Below are positions 41,107 through 50,190 of a DNA stretch of 64,000 nucleotides, in pieces. The notes below the pieces were generated by a model. It did not search any database, was not told the DNA's origin, and was given only the letters and a program-made list of their open reading frames with translations. Numbering within the stretch: the first letter of the stretch is position 1; the number at the start of each line of letters is the position of its first letter. Source of the stretch: JBBSAT01 sp046351235 (lineage in GTDB: Bacteria > Myxococcota_A > Polyangia > Polyangiales > Sandaracinaceae). The stretch lies in assembly GCA_046351235.1 (NCBI GenBank), contig JAXLYV010000003.1, forward strand, positions 434,001 to 498,000, given 5' to 3'. The position numbers and the translations under genes were made by a program.

Positions 41107-43332
41107 TCACTCCGGACGATCGTCGACCGCACGGGCCGCGGCGCCGCCGAACGCGACGAGCACGGGCGTGCTCGACGTGAGCGTGGCTCCGTCTCCGAGC
41201 TGACCGCTCGCGTCCGATCCCCAGCACGCGACGCCGCCTTCGACGAGCGCGCACGTGTGCGTGCTGCCTGCGGCGAGACCCGTCGCCACGACTCCCTCGA
41301 CGCGCACGGGCGTCGCGTGCGGCTCCGGGTCGTCCGCCGCGAGCTGACCCCAGCGGTTCGCGCCCCAACACCACACCTCGCCGCCGCTGCCGCGCGCGCA
41401 CGTGTGCGCGACGCCCGCGACGACCTCGACGATCCCCGAGAGGCCTCGCACCTGGAGCGGCGTCTCGGAGGCGACGGCCGCGCCCGCGCCGAGCTGGCCG
41501 TCGCGACCCGCGCCCCAGCACGAGACCGCGCCGTTCATGTGCAGCGCGCACGTGTGCGCGAGGCCGGCGACGACGGCGCGCGCATCGGAGATCCCGGCGA
41601 CCTCGACCGGCGAGAGGCGATCCTCCGTGCCGGACACGCCGAGCTGTCCGCTCGCGTTCGAGCCCCAGCAGCGCACGTGGCCGTCGGCCAGCGCGGCGCA
41701 GGCGTGCTGCTCCCCGACGGTGAGGCTCACGGCCGCGAGCGCGCCGTCGACGTGGAGCGGCGTCGGATCGCTCCGCGCCGCGCCGCGGCCGAGCTCGCCG
41801 TGCGTGCCCTGGCCCCAGCAGAGCACGCTCGCGTCCTCGGCGATCGCGCAGGTGAACGCCGACGAGGGTGCGAGCACGCGTACCGCGGTCGCGACCTCGC
41901 GCGGCGCGGCGTCGAGCACCGCTCCCGCACCTCCCCAGCACGAGGCACGCCCCGCGACGAGCGCGCACGCGCGGCCGGGCGCGAGGAGCAGGTCGGCGCC
42001 CGCCGGCACGCTCGAGACCAGCGCCGGCGACGTGCGCGCCGCCGTGACGTCGGGCCCGAGCTGTCCCGAGGCCGCATCGCCCCAGCACGACCATCGATCG
42101 CCTTCGCGCGCGCAGGTGTCGTCGCCGGCGGCGCGGACGGCGCTGGCGTGCGCCACGCCGAGCGCTCGCACCGCGCGCGGCGCGACGACCCTGCGCCCGT
42201 CTCCGAGCTGGCCGACCGCGTTCGACCCCCAGCAGTGCACCGCACCGCGATCGTCGAGCGCGCACGTGTGCGCTCCGCCCGCCGCGACCTGCAGCGCCGT
42301 CGCGCTCGCCCGGCCCGGCGTCAGGCGTGGCTCGAGCGAGCCGTCGCCGAGCTGCCCGTCGCGGTTGTCGCCCCAGCACCGCACCTCCGACGAGGCGAGC
42401 CGCGCGCACGTGTGGGCACGCCCCGCGTCGATCTCCTCCACGCCCTCGAGCCCCGCCACGTCGACGGGCGTCGCGCGCGCCTCGCGCGTGCCATCCCCGA
42501 GCTGCCCTCGCTCGTTGCCGCCCCAGCACGCGACGAGACCGCGGCCGTGGCGCGCGCACGCGTGATGATCGCCGAGCGTCAGCTCCACGGCGTCGACGAG
42601 GCCGGCGACGGCGATCGGTCGGGCGAGCACGCTCGCGCTCGCCGCGAGCTCACCGGTCTGGCCCGCCGCGCCGCCGCCCCAGCACAGCACCTCGCCCGTG
42701 CGGCGCCGCGCGCACGTGTGCGCTCCACCCGCGCGGACCTCCACGGCATCGTCGATTCCTTCGACGCGCACCGGCGCCGGCGAGAGCGCGTCCGGCCCGC
42801 CCTCGCCGCCTCGACCGAGCTGGCCGTGCAGATCGTCGCCCCAGCAGAGCACGCTTCCGTCCGCGCGCACCGCGCACGTGTGCGCGTCGCCCGCGCTGAT
42901 CTGCACGACGCCGTCGAGATCGCGCACGTGCACCGGGTGCAGCGCCGGCTCCGCGTCGCCCGGGGGCCCGCCGTCGCCGATCTGCCCGCGGTGACGCGAT
43001 CCCCAGCAGAGCACGTGCCCCGTCCCGTCGCGCGCGCACGTGTGCTGGGCGCCGGCCGCGAGCTCTTCGACGCCCTCGAGCCCCAGGACCACGACGGGCG
43101 TCGTGCGCACGGAGCGGTGACCGTCGCCGAGCTGTCCCTCTCCGCCATCGCCCCAGCAGGACACGGTCCCGTCGGCGTGGCGCGCGCACGCGTGCGACGC
43201 GCCCGCGGCGATGCCGTGCACGCGCGCGGGCACCAGCGGTGCGGACGAATGCGCGGCGCTACTCGCGCCTCCGCATGCGGTCGTCAGCGAGAGCACCACG
43301 ATCGCTCGGGTGAGCGAAGCTCCACGTTCCAT
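41107..43332 (-). CDS. RCC1-repeat lipoprotein (two putative seven-bladed propellers)
   Basis: The 741-residue protein has signal and lipobox VVLSLTTACGG, then 14 repeats of about 50 residues with the RCC1 consensus: H-(T/A)-C-A-R ... (V)-x-C-W-G-x-(N/D)-x-x-G-Q-(L)-G-D-G ... P-V-x-V-x-G-(L/I). One repeat (reading SCWGGAGAVLDA) is degenerate. Fourteen repeats suit two seven-bladed beta-propellers. Paired cysteines in each repeat suggest inter-strand disulfides, fitting an extracytoplasmic location. Such proteins are frequent in myxobacteria and presumably bind partners at the surface. Confidence 0.88.
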   Translation of the reverse strand: MERGASLTRAIVVLSLTTACGGASSAAHSSAPLVPARVHGIAAGASHACARHADGTVSCWGDGGEGQLGDGHRSVRTTPVVVLGLEGVEELAAGAQHTCARDGTGHVLCWGSRHRGQIGDGGPPGDAEPALHPVHVRDLDGVVQISAGDAHTCAVRADGSVLCWGDDLHGQLGRGGEGGPDALSPAPVRVEGIDDAVEVRAGGAHTCARRRTGEVLCWGGGAAGQTGELAASASVLARPIAVAGLVDAVELTLGDHHACARHGRGLVACWGGNERGQLGDGTREARATPVDVAGLEGVEEIDAGRAHTCARLASSEVRCWGDNRDGQLGDGSLEPRLTPGRASATALQVAAGGAHTCALDDRGAVHCWGSNAVGQLGDGRRVVAPRAVRALGVAHASAVRAAGDDTCAREGDRWSCWGDAASGQLGPDVTAARTSPALVSSVPAGADLLLAPGRACALVAGRASCWGGAGAVLDAAPREVATAVRVLAPSSAFTCAIAEDASVLCWGQGTHGELGRGAARSDPTPLHVDGALAAVSLTVGEQHACAALADGHVRCWGSNASGQLGVSGTEDRLSPVEVAGISDARAVVAGLAHTCALHMNGAVSCWGAGRDGQLGAGAAVASETPLQVRGLSGIVEVVAGVAHTCARGSGGEVWCWGANRWGQLAADDPEPHATPVRVEGVVATGLAAGSTHTCALVEGGVACWGSDASGQLGDGATLTSSTPVLVAFGGAAARAVDDRPE

Positions 43333-43378
43333 CCCCCTCGCCTACGCGCGCGCGCATCGCGCGCAACGGGCCGACCGA

Positions 43379-44263
43379 TCAGCGCGCTTCGAGCGACGCC
43401 GGCTCGACGTGGATCACGGCGCGCTCGACGTCACTCTCGGCGAGCATCGCGGCCTCCACCGCGTGCGCGATGCGATGCGCCTCCGCGAGCGAGAGCTCGG
43501 GATCGAGGCCCACGTCGACCTCGACGTGCAGCACCGCCCCGTGGAAGGTCGCGATGAGCCGCCCGATCGCGCGCACGCCCGGTACGGCGCGGGCTTTTTC
43601 GCGGAGCTCGCTCACGCGCTCGCTCGGCGCCGAGGCGCCCATGAGCAGCACGACGTTGTCGCGCGCCAGGCGCACGCCCGAGTACGCGACGTAGGCCGCC
43701 ACGCCGAGCGCGAGCACTCCGTCGAGCGCCGGGATGCTCCGGCTCGCGAGCAAGAGCCCGACCACCGAGACGAGGCCGACGAGGACGTCGTTCTGCGCAT
43801 CGACGCGGAGCGCATCGAGCACCGGGCTCGTCCGTCGCGGATCGATCCGGCGTGCGAGCACCACGACGAGCGTCTTGAGCCCCATCTTGATCGCGAGCCC
43901 CGCGATCGCCGGGCCTCCGAGCACGGCGCGCTCGCCGCTCGCGAGCGTCTCGATCGCGCTCCGCGCCACCTCGGCCGAGAGCACGCCGGCGAGCACGGCG
44001 ACGACGAGCGCGGCGATCGGCTCGGCCGCGCGATGCCCGCGCGGATGCGCCGGATCGGGATCGCGCCCACTCGTGCGTGCGGCGAGCGCGAGCATCGCCC
44101 CGGCGAGCGCGTCGGAGGTGCTGTCGGCCGCCTGCGCGAGGACGAGCTGCGATCCGCTCGCGCGCGCGACGATCGCGAGCCCCACGGCGAGGAGCGCGCT
44201 CGCGATCACGCTCGCGGTGACGAGCCCCGCGCCCGTCGGACGCTCCGGCCCCCTCACCGCCAC
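43379..44263 (-). CDS. Cation diffusion facilitator (CDF) transporter
   Basis: The 294-residue protein has six membrane segments and a cytosolic C-terminal domain (about 205-294). The CDF metal site in TM2 reads AADSTSDAL (Asp-x3-Asp) and in TM5 VDAQNDV (Asp-x3-Asp). An all-Asp site differs from the His/Asp site of zinc CDFs and is more like manganese/iron-type members, an inference from family patterns. The C-terminal domain keeps HVEVDVGLDPELSLAEAHRIAHAVE, the usual dimer and metal-sensing segment. It begins 70 bp beyond the stop of the peroxiredoxin gene, same strand. Confidence 0.85.
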   Translation of the reverse strand: MAVRGPERPTGAGLVTASVIASALLAVGLAIVARASGSQLVLAQAADSTSDALAGAMLALAARTSGRDPDPAHPRGHRAAEPIAALVVAVLAGVLSAEVARSAIETLASGERAVLGGPAIAGLAIKMGLKTLVVVLARRIDPRRTSPVLDALRVDAQNDVLVGLVSVVGLLLASRSIPALDGVLALGVAAYVAYSGVRLARDNVVLLMGASAPSERVSELREKARAVPGVRAIGRLIATFHGAVLHVEVDVGLDPELSLAEAHRIAHAVEAAMLAESDVERAVIHVEPASLEAR

Positions 44264-44333
44264 GTCGGATCCACGCGAGCGAAGGAACGCGCGCGCATCG
44301 GCCGCCGAGCGCTTCCGATGCGCGCCGGTGCGC

Positions 44334-44972
44334 TCACTTGTTCGGCTGGGGCGTGATGCGGAGGTAGGGGCGGATCTCGGTCCAGCCCTTCGGGAACTTC
44401 TCCTTCATCACGGCCGGGTCCTTGAGCGAGGGGACGATCACCACGTCCTGGCCGTCCTTCCAGTTCGCGGGCGTCGCCACCGAGTGGCCGTCCGTGAGCT
44501 GGAGCGAGTCGATGAGGCGGAAGATCTCGTCGAAGTTCCGGCCCGCGCTCGGCGGGTAGGTGAAGGTCGCGCGGATCTTCTTCTTCGGGTCGATCACGAA
44601 CACGCTGCGCACCGTGATCTTCGCGTCGGTCTCGGGGTGGACCATGTCGTAGAGCTTCGAGACCTTCTGGTCGGCGTCGGCGAGGATCGGGTAGTTGAGC
44701 TTCGTCTTCTGCGTGTCCTCGATGTCCTTCACCCAGCCGTGGTGCGAGGCGACGGGGTCCACGGAGAGCGCGATCGGCTTCACGTTGCGCTTGGCGAACT
44801 CGGGCGCGAGCTTGGCGACGACGCCGAGCTCGGTGGTGCACACCGGCGTGTAGTCGGCCGGGTGCGAGAAGAGCACGACCCACGAGCTGCCCGCCCACTC
44901 GTGGAAGTGGATCGGACCATCGGTCGAGTCCTGGGTGAAGTCCGGGGCGGTGCTTCCGAGATGCAGGCTCAC
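44334..44972 (-). CDS. 1-Cys peroxiredoxin (Prx6/AhpC-TSA family)
   Basis: GTG 44972 follows AAAGGAGCC. The 212-residue enzyme has the peroxidatic cysteine in SHPADYTPVCTTELG (about residue 45) with the supporting Thr and a conserved Arg in KITVRSVFVIDPKKKIR. The C-terminal extension (TDGHSVATPANWKDGQDVVIVP) is typical of the Prx6 group, which reduces hydroperoxides with one active cysteine. No alkyl hydroperoxide reductase F gene is nearby. Codon use is notably rich in AAG, consistent with high expression. Confidence 0.92.
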   Translation of the reverse strand: MSLHLGSTAPDFTQDSTDGPIHFHEWAGSSWVVLFSHPADYTPVCTTELGVVAKLAPEFAKRNVKPIALSVDPVASHHGWVKDIEDTQKTKLNYPILADADQKVSKLYDMVHPETDAKITVRSVFVIDPKKKIRATFTYPPSAGRNFDEIFRLIDSLQLTDGHSVATPANWKDGQDVVIVPSLKDPAVMKEKFPKGWTEIRPYLRITPQPNK

Positions 44973-45109
44973 GAGAGGCTCCTTTCGAGGCGCGTCGAGG
45001 GCGACCCCCGCGCGCGAGACCCTGTCTCTCGCACCGGGACCCGGCCATGGCAAGACCCGAAAGCGCCGAGATCGGCGGGCCAGCGCAGCATCGGGCGTGC
45101 CGCGCTCCG

Positions 45110-46366
45110 TCACGGCGCGGGCGCGCCCGCGTCGGCTCCCGCGGAATGCGTGTCGGCGGTCGCCCAGCGCAGGACGGGCGTCATCGTCATGCCCTGCACG
45201 AGGATGCTGAGCACGACGACGCCGAAGGTGATGTCGACGACGAGCTCCCGCTCGGGGAGCGCATCGGGGATGCCCAGCGCGAGGACCATCGAGAGCGCGC
45301 CGCGCAGGCCGCCCCACACGAGCACCGCGGGCCATCGGCGCGGGAGGCGCTCGCGCGTGCGCCACAAGACGCGGTCGACGACGAGCACGACGAGCGCGCG
45401 CGCGAGGGCGAGCGCGACCCACGCGGCCACGATGGCGGCCACGTGCTCGAGGAGCCGCGCGAGGTGCACCTCCTTGCCGAGCAACAGGAAGACGAAGCCG
45501 TTCGCGGCGAAGACGCAGTACTCCCAGAAGCTCTCGACGGCGATGCGGTTCTCGGGCGTCATGCCGATGCGCGCCGCCACGTTCCCGCACGTCATGCCCG
45601 AGGCGACCACCGCGAGGATGGGCGAGGCGCCGAGGGCCTCGGCGGCGAGGTAGCTGCCGAACGCGGCCACCGTCGTGAGCATGATCTCGACGAGGTGATC
45701 GTCGACGAGCGTCGTGGCCCACGAGACGAAGAGCCCGACGGCGATCCCCGCGACGACGCCGATCCCGATCTCCCAGCAGAGGTGCAAAGCAAGCTCGCCG
45801 CCCGTCGGGGCCTCGCCCGCGGGCCCGAGCCCGAGCATCCCGGCGCAGACGGTGAACGCGACGACGCCGATCGCGTCGTTGAGGAGCGACTCGCCTTCCA
45901 CGATCGTGCCGAGCCGCTCGGGCACGCCGAGCTCCTTGAAGAGCGCGACCACGCTCACCGGATCGGTCGCCGCGAGGATGGCCGAGATCAGCACCGCGAC
46001 CGTCAGGGGGATCGCCGTGCCGAGCAAGGACTCGAGCAGGTACGTGAGCGCCCCGCCCGTCACGACCGCGAGCACCACCCCGGGGAGCGCGAGCAACAGG
46101 ATCGCGCGGACGCTCTCGCGGAAGCGCAGCCACGAGATGTGGAACGACGCTTCGAACACGAGCACCGGGAGCAGGACGTGGAAGACGAGCGTCGGCGTCA
46201 AGCGCACGGCGTCGAGCGAGGGGAGTAGCGCGGCGTCCGCGAGCGCCGCGAGGCCGATCCCCGCCGTGACGAGCAGGACCGTGTAGGGCAGGCGAAGACG
46301 CCGCGCGAGGACGGCCACGAGGGCCGCCACCACCAGGAGCGCGAAGAGAGAAGTCTCGGTCGTCAT
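45110..46366 (-). CDS. CPA1-family Na+(K+)/H+ antiporter
   Basis: The 418-residue protein has about 12 membrane segments. The CPA1 core is visible: LVFHVLLPVLVFEASFHISW, AATDPVSVVALFKELG (extended segment TDP), and EGESLLNDAIGVVAF with the ion-binding Asn-Asp pair. A short cytosolic C tail with no TrkA domain argues for a compact NhaP-like antiporter rather than the plant SOS1 type. The upstream small membrane ORF and ClC gene are on the same strand, 24 bp away, so it may be the last gene of that operon. Confidence 0.88.
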   Translation of the reverse strand: MTTETSLFALLVVAALVAVLARRLRLPYTVLLVTAGIGLAALADAALLPSLDAVRLTPTLVFHVLLPVLVFEASFHISWLRFRESVRAILLLALPGVVLAVVTGGALTYLLESLLGTAIPLTVAVLISAILAATDPVSVVALFKELGVPERLGTIVEGESLLNDAIGVVAFTVCAGMLGLGPAGEAPTGGELALHLCWEIGIGVVAGIAVGLFVSWATTLVDDHLVEIMLTTVAAFGSYLAAEALGASPILAVVASGMTCGNVAARIGMTPENRIAVESFWEYCVFAANGFVFLLLGKEVHLARLLEHVAAIVAAWVALALARALVVLVVDRVLWRTRERLPRRWPAVLVWGGLRGALSMVLALGIPDALPERELVVDITFGVVVLSILVQGMTMTPVLRWATADTHSAGADAGAPAP

Positions 46367-46390
46367 GGCTCGAGCCGTGCGTTCCCGTTG

Positions 46391-46498
46391 TCAGCGATCG
46401 TCACGATCGCCGCGCCGACGCGCGAGGGCCACCTGGAACAGTACGATGGCGAGGAGGGCCCCGGCGAGCGAGACCCACACGAGCTGCTCGTCGCTCAT
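46391..46498 (-). CDS. 35-residue single-span membrane protein
   Basis: A tiny ORF (MSDEQLVWVSLAGALLAIVLFQ... ending RRRGDRDDR) starts with ATG 46498, which overlaps the stop of the ClC gene (ATGA). It encodes one TM helix with a basic cytosolic tail. The overlap, co-orientation and sensible membrane topology support a real gene; it sits exactly between two ion transporters and could be a small accessory subunit. Too short to recognise by family. Confidence 0.55.
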   Translation of the reverse strand: MSDEQLVWVSLAGALLAIVLFQVALARRRGDRDDR

Positions 46499-48372
46499 GG
46501 GCTGGCGGGGGGCTCGCGTGCGGCAGGCTCGACCAAGACCGGCAGCTCCGAGCTCCGATCGGCCGAGCTCGACGCGCTCGCTTCGGCGCGCACCTGCGCG
46601 CGCAGCACGTCGCTCGCCGCGAGCAGCCCGACGAGCGCGTGCGTCTGCGCGTCGAGGACGGGCAGCTGTCGCACGCCGAGCCGCGTCATGCGCGTGACCG
46701 CGCGCAGCAAGGGCTCCTCCGGCGTGCAGTACTCCTTGCGACGGGCGACGGTCCCGATCGGGACGTCGCCCTTGCCTTCGGCGAGGGTCCGCTGGATGCG
46801 CGCCTCGCTCATGAGGCCGATGAAGCGCCCCTCGTCGAGCACCGGATACGTCGCGTGCCCGTGGCGCGCCGCGATCGAGGCGGCTTCCGAGACCCGGAGC
46901 GAGGCCGCCATCGTCTCGAGCGCGGTGGTCATCGCGGCGCGGACGGGGATCGACTGGAGCGAGGCGCGCATCACGGTGCCGTGCGGGAGCACGATGCCGT
47001 CCTGCGCGAGCAGCGCCTCGTAGATCGGCGTCGGCCGGAGGCGCCGCGCGACGACGTACGCCACGCTGTTGGCGATCATCAGCGGCAGCACGAGCCCGTA
47101 GCCGCCGGTCATCTCGAACACGATCAGCACCGAGGTGATCGGCGCGCGGATCACGCCCGCGAAGACGGCGCCCATCCCGACGAGCGCGAAGGACGTCATC
47201 TCTTCCTGCGGCACGTGGCCCAGCACGGCCACGTCGAGCCCGCCCACGAGCCCGCCGAGCATCGCGCCGACGAAGAGCGTGGGCGCGAAGATGCCGCCGG
47301 CGCCGCCGCTCGCGTACGAGGAGACCGTCGCGAGCAGCTTGAGCACCGCGAGGAGGGCGAGCACGTGGAGGGCGAGGCGCCCCGAGAGCGCGTCGGTCAG
47401 TGTCGCGTAGCCGCCTCCCGCGATGCCCTGCTCGTCGACGAGCAGCACAGCCACGATCGCGAGCAGGCCGGTGACGAGACCCCCGACCCCAGGGCGCGCC
47501 CACATCGGGACCGGCCCCGGCTTGCGTGCCCACGTCCGCACGGAGAGGAGGAGGTCGGTGAATGCGATCGACGCGAACGCCGCGCACGCGCCGAGCAGCG
47601 CGTAGAAGGGCAGCGACGACGCATGATGGAGTCCCGCGCCCACGGGCGCGTGCAGCACCGGGTTCTCGCCGAGAATCGAGTGCTCCACGACGGCGGCGAG
47701 CGCGGCCGCCACGACCACCCCCGAGAGTACGGTCTGATCGAGCGTGCCGACGATCTCTTCGATCGTGAACGTGACGGCGGCGATGGGCGCATTGAACGCG
47801 GCTGCGACGCCCGCGGCCGCGCCCACCGGGATCAGGCGCCGCAGGTTCGCGGGTGAGAGCGCGAGCCAGCGGCTCAGGCTCGTGGCGAGGCCCGCGCAGA
47901 TCTGGACCGTCGGCCCCTCACGGCCGAGCGAGGCGCCGCTCCCGAGCTGCAGGACGCAGACGACGAACTTGCCGACCGCATCGCGGAGGCGCGCCCCGCT
48001 GGTGTCGAGCGCGTACGCGGTCTTCACCTGGGGAATGCCGCTCCCGGCCGCCGTCGGCATCACCCAATGGAGGAACGCGCCAGCGCAGAGGCCGCCCGCC
48101 GCCGGCACCACGAGCAGCACCACGATCGCGGTGCTCGGCCCGCCGACGAGCGCGCGATCGATGAGCAGCGCCTGCGCGCCGCGGATCGCTTCGTGGAACG
48201 CGACGGCGACCAGACCGCACGCGACGCCGAGCAGGATCGTGAGGGCGAAGATGCGCTGGGGCTCGCTCGGCGCGAGGCGCAGCGACGCGGCGACGGCGCG
48301 GGCGCGCACGCGATCGAAGACGGCGCGCGCGCGCGAGGGGCGCGGTGCCGGCCCGAGCTCGGTCGTGGTCAC
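46495..48372 (-). CDS. ClC-family chloride transporter with C-terminal CBS pair
   Basis: The 625-residue protein has an N-terminal cytosolic tail and a ClC core with all three selectivity motifs: GSGIPQ, GREGP (with the gating glutamate, suggesting H+/Cl- exchange or a gated channel) and GGIFAP. C-terminal to about residue 445 are two CBS domains (IPVRAAMTTALETMAASL; GHATYPVLDEGRFIGL; VRQLPVLDAQTHALVGLL), which usually sense adenine nucleotides. The GTG start at 48372 overlaps the GH15 stop by GTGA; the stop overlaps the small ORF start. Co-translated unit. Confidence 0.9.
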   Translation of the reverse strand: MTTTELGPAPRPSRARAVFDRVRARAVAASLRLAPSEPQRIFALTILLGVACGLVAVAFHEAIRGAQALLIDRALVGGPSTAIVVLLVVPAAGGLCAGAFLHWVMPTAAGSGIPQVKTAYALDTSGARLRDAVGKFVVCVLQLGSGASLGREGPTVQICAGLATSLSRWLALSPANLRRLIPVGAAAGVAAAFNAPIAAVTFTIEEIVGTLDQTVLSGVVVAAALAAVVEHSILGENPVLHAPVGAGLHHASSLPFYALLGACAAFASIAFTDLLLSVRTWARKPGPVPMWARPGVGGLVTGLLAIVAVLLVDEQGIAGGGYATLTDALSGRLALHVLALLAVLKLLATVSSYASGGAGGIFAPTLFVGAMLGGLVGGLDVAVLGHVPQEEMTSFALVGMGAVFAGVIRAPITSVLIVFEMTGGYGLVLPLMIANSVAYVVARRLRPTPIYEALLAQDGIVLPHGTVMRASLQSIPVRAAMTTALETMAASLRVSEAASIAARHGHATYPVLDEGRFIGLMSEARIQRTLAEGKGDVPIGTVARRKEYCTPEEPLLRAVTRMTRLGVRQLPVLDAQTHALVGLLAASDVLRAQVRAEASASSSADRSSELPVLVEPAAREPPASP

Positions 48373-50132
48373 AGGATCTCGCCCCACGAGGGCGCGACGG
48401 CGAACGCCGCGTGGATCAGGCCGACGTGCGAGTAGGCCTGCGGGTGGTTGCCCCAGAGCCGGCGGGCCGCGGGGTCCCAGTCCTCGGCGAGCAGCCCGGT
48501 GGGCGAGAGCGCGCCCAGCGCACGCTCGAGCTGCGCGCGCGCCGCGCTCCGCGCGCCGACCACCGCGAGCGCCTCGATCAGCCAGAACGTGCAGATCACG
48601 AACGCCACCGTCGGCGTGCCGAAGCCGTCGTCGGTCAGGTAGCGCTGCACCCAACCGCCGCGATCGAGCACGCGCTGGATGGTCGTGATCGTGGCCTGCA
48701 GGCGCCCGTCGTTCGGCGGAAGGAAGCGCAGCGTCGCCATCTGCAGCAGCGACGCGTCGAGCGCGTTGCCGCTCGAGGTGGAGGCGAACGCGCCGAGCTC
48801 GTCGCGGTAGGTGTCGCGCACGATCGAGGCGTGGATCCGCCGCGCCGCGACGGCGAACGCGTCGGCCTTCGTCGGCGCGTGGCGCAGCGCGATCTTGTGC
48901 GCGCGATCGGCGGCCGCCCAGCACATGAGGCTCGAGAAGGTCTGCGGCACCCACGCGGTGCGCATCTCCCAGATCGACGCGTCCGGCTGCCCGACCACGT
49001 CGATCGCGCGCTGCCCGAGGCGCATCACGAGATCGAGCGCGGGCCCCTCCAGCTCGGAGGCGAAGCGGTCGTCGAGGAACGCCGGCGCGAGCGCGAGCAC
49101 CATCTCGCCGAAGACGTCGTTCTGCACGTGCTCGACCGCCCCGTTGCCGACGCGCACCGGGCCCTCGCCGTCGAAGCCCGCCCAGCCCGTCTCGATGCGC
49201 TCTTCGAGATCGGTGCGACCATCGATACGGAAGAGCGGCTTGAGCGCCAGGTCGGGCGCGCTCGCGGCGACGTTGAGGAGGAACTCGGTGAAGGCCTCGC
49301 GCTCCTCGAAGTGGCCGAGCAGCCGGAACGCGTCGAGCGCGTAGTAGGAGTCGCGCAACCAGCAGTACCGATAGTCCCAGGTGCGCCCGCTGCCGGGCGA
49401 CTCGGGGATCGACGTGGTGAGCGCCGCGACGATCGCGCCCGTGTCCTCGTAGCAGTGGAGCTTGAGCGTGAGCGCCGAGCGGATGACCTCTTTCTGGTAG
49501 TGCGCCGGCACCTCGCAGTGCTTCACCCACGTGCGCCAGTAGCGCTCGGTCTCGAGCTGGAACCGATCGCAGAGCGGCGCGAGCGGCTCTTCGACCGGGG
49601 CGCCCCACGCGAGCACGAAGTGCTTGCGGCGCGTGAGCACGAAGGGCTGCGCGCTCTCGAGATACGCGAGCGGCACGTCGGTCGTGAGGCGCAGCTCCTC
49701 CGCGAACGCGTACGAGACGTGATTCGAGCCCGTCTCGCGACGCGGGACCGCCTTGCTCCATCCGAGGCGTGGATCGCACGAGACGCGGATGCGCGGCGTG
49801 CCCGAGAGCGGCTCCACGATGCGCACGAGCTTCTTCGGCCGGAACATCCGATCGTAGAGGCGGTATCGCGGGGCGAAGTCGAGGATGCGGAACGAGCCGT
49901 CCACGCAGTCGAAGCGTGTCTCGAGCACGTTCGTGTTCGTCAGGTAGCGCTGCACGCCGCGGCCGCCGTCGGCGGGCCCGATCGCGAAGCTGCCGCCTTC
50001 GGGATCGAGGAGCGCGCCGAACACGGGATCGGAGTCGAAGCGCGGCATGCAGCTCCAGACGATCGACCCCTCGGTGTGGACGAGCGCCGCGATCTGGCAG
50101 TTTCCGACGAGCGAGAGATCTTCGAGCCGCAT
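48369..50132 (-). CDS. Glycoside hydrolase family 15 enzyme (glucoamylase/trehalase type)
   Basis: The 587-residue enzyme has an N-terminal Trehalase_N/DUF5911 domain (LEDLSLVGNCQIAALVHTEGSIVW) and an (alpha/alpha)6 catalytic barrel with the GH15 signature TWDYRYCWLRDSYYALDAF and WAGFDGEGPVRVGNGA. It is cytosolic (no signal). GH15 includes both glucoamylases and trehalases; the head-to-head otsA gene makes a trehalose or glucan turnover role plausible. ATG 50132 is chosen; an in-frame ATG at 50162 is also possible and would reach into the divergent promoter region. The stop overlaps the ClC start. Confidence 0.85.
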   Translation of the reverse strand: MRLEDLSLVGNCQIAALVHTEGSIVWSCMPRFDSDPVFGALLDPEGGSFAIGPADGGRGVQRYLTNTNVLETRFDCVDGSFRILDFAPRYRLYDRMFRPKKLVRIVEPLSGTPRIRVSCDPRLGWSKAVPRRETGSNHVSYAFAEELRLTTDVPLAYLESAQPFVLTRRKHFVLAWGAPVEEPLAPLCDRFQLETERYWRTWVKHCEVPAHYQKEVIRSALTLKLHCYEDTGAIVAALTTSIPESPGSGRTWDYRYCWLRDSYYALDAFRLLGHFEEREAFTEFLLNVAASAPDLALKPLFRIDGRTDLEERIETGWAGFDGEGPVRVGNGAVEHVQNDVFGEMVLALAPAFLDDRFASELEGPALDLVMRLGQRAIDVVGQPDASIWEMRTAWVPQTFSSLMCWAAADRAHKIALRHAPTKADAFAVAARRIHASIVRDTYRDELGAFASTSSGNALDASLLQMATLRFLPPNDGRLQATITTIQRVLDRGGWVQRYLTDDGFGTPTVAFVICTFWLIEALAVVGARSAARAQLERALGALSPTGLLAEDWDPAARRLWGNHPQAYSHVGLIHAAFAVAPSWGEIL

Positions 50133-50190
50133 CCGACGTGCGCCGGCAGCATTGTCTTGCATATCCAAGCAAACGTCGTATCTCGATCTC
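50133..50190. promoter_or_regulatory. Divergent, locally AT-rich promoter region of GH15 and otsA
   Basis: The 58-bp gap between two divergent genes contains a distinctly AT-richer patch (about 50151-50183, ATTGTCTTGCATATCCAAGC and on). TTGCAT (50157-50162) and TATCTC (50179-50184) could be -35/-10-like elements 16 bp apart for the plus strand, but they would leave almost no leader before GTG 50191, so either the boxes or the start may be wrong. Confidence 0.35.
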
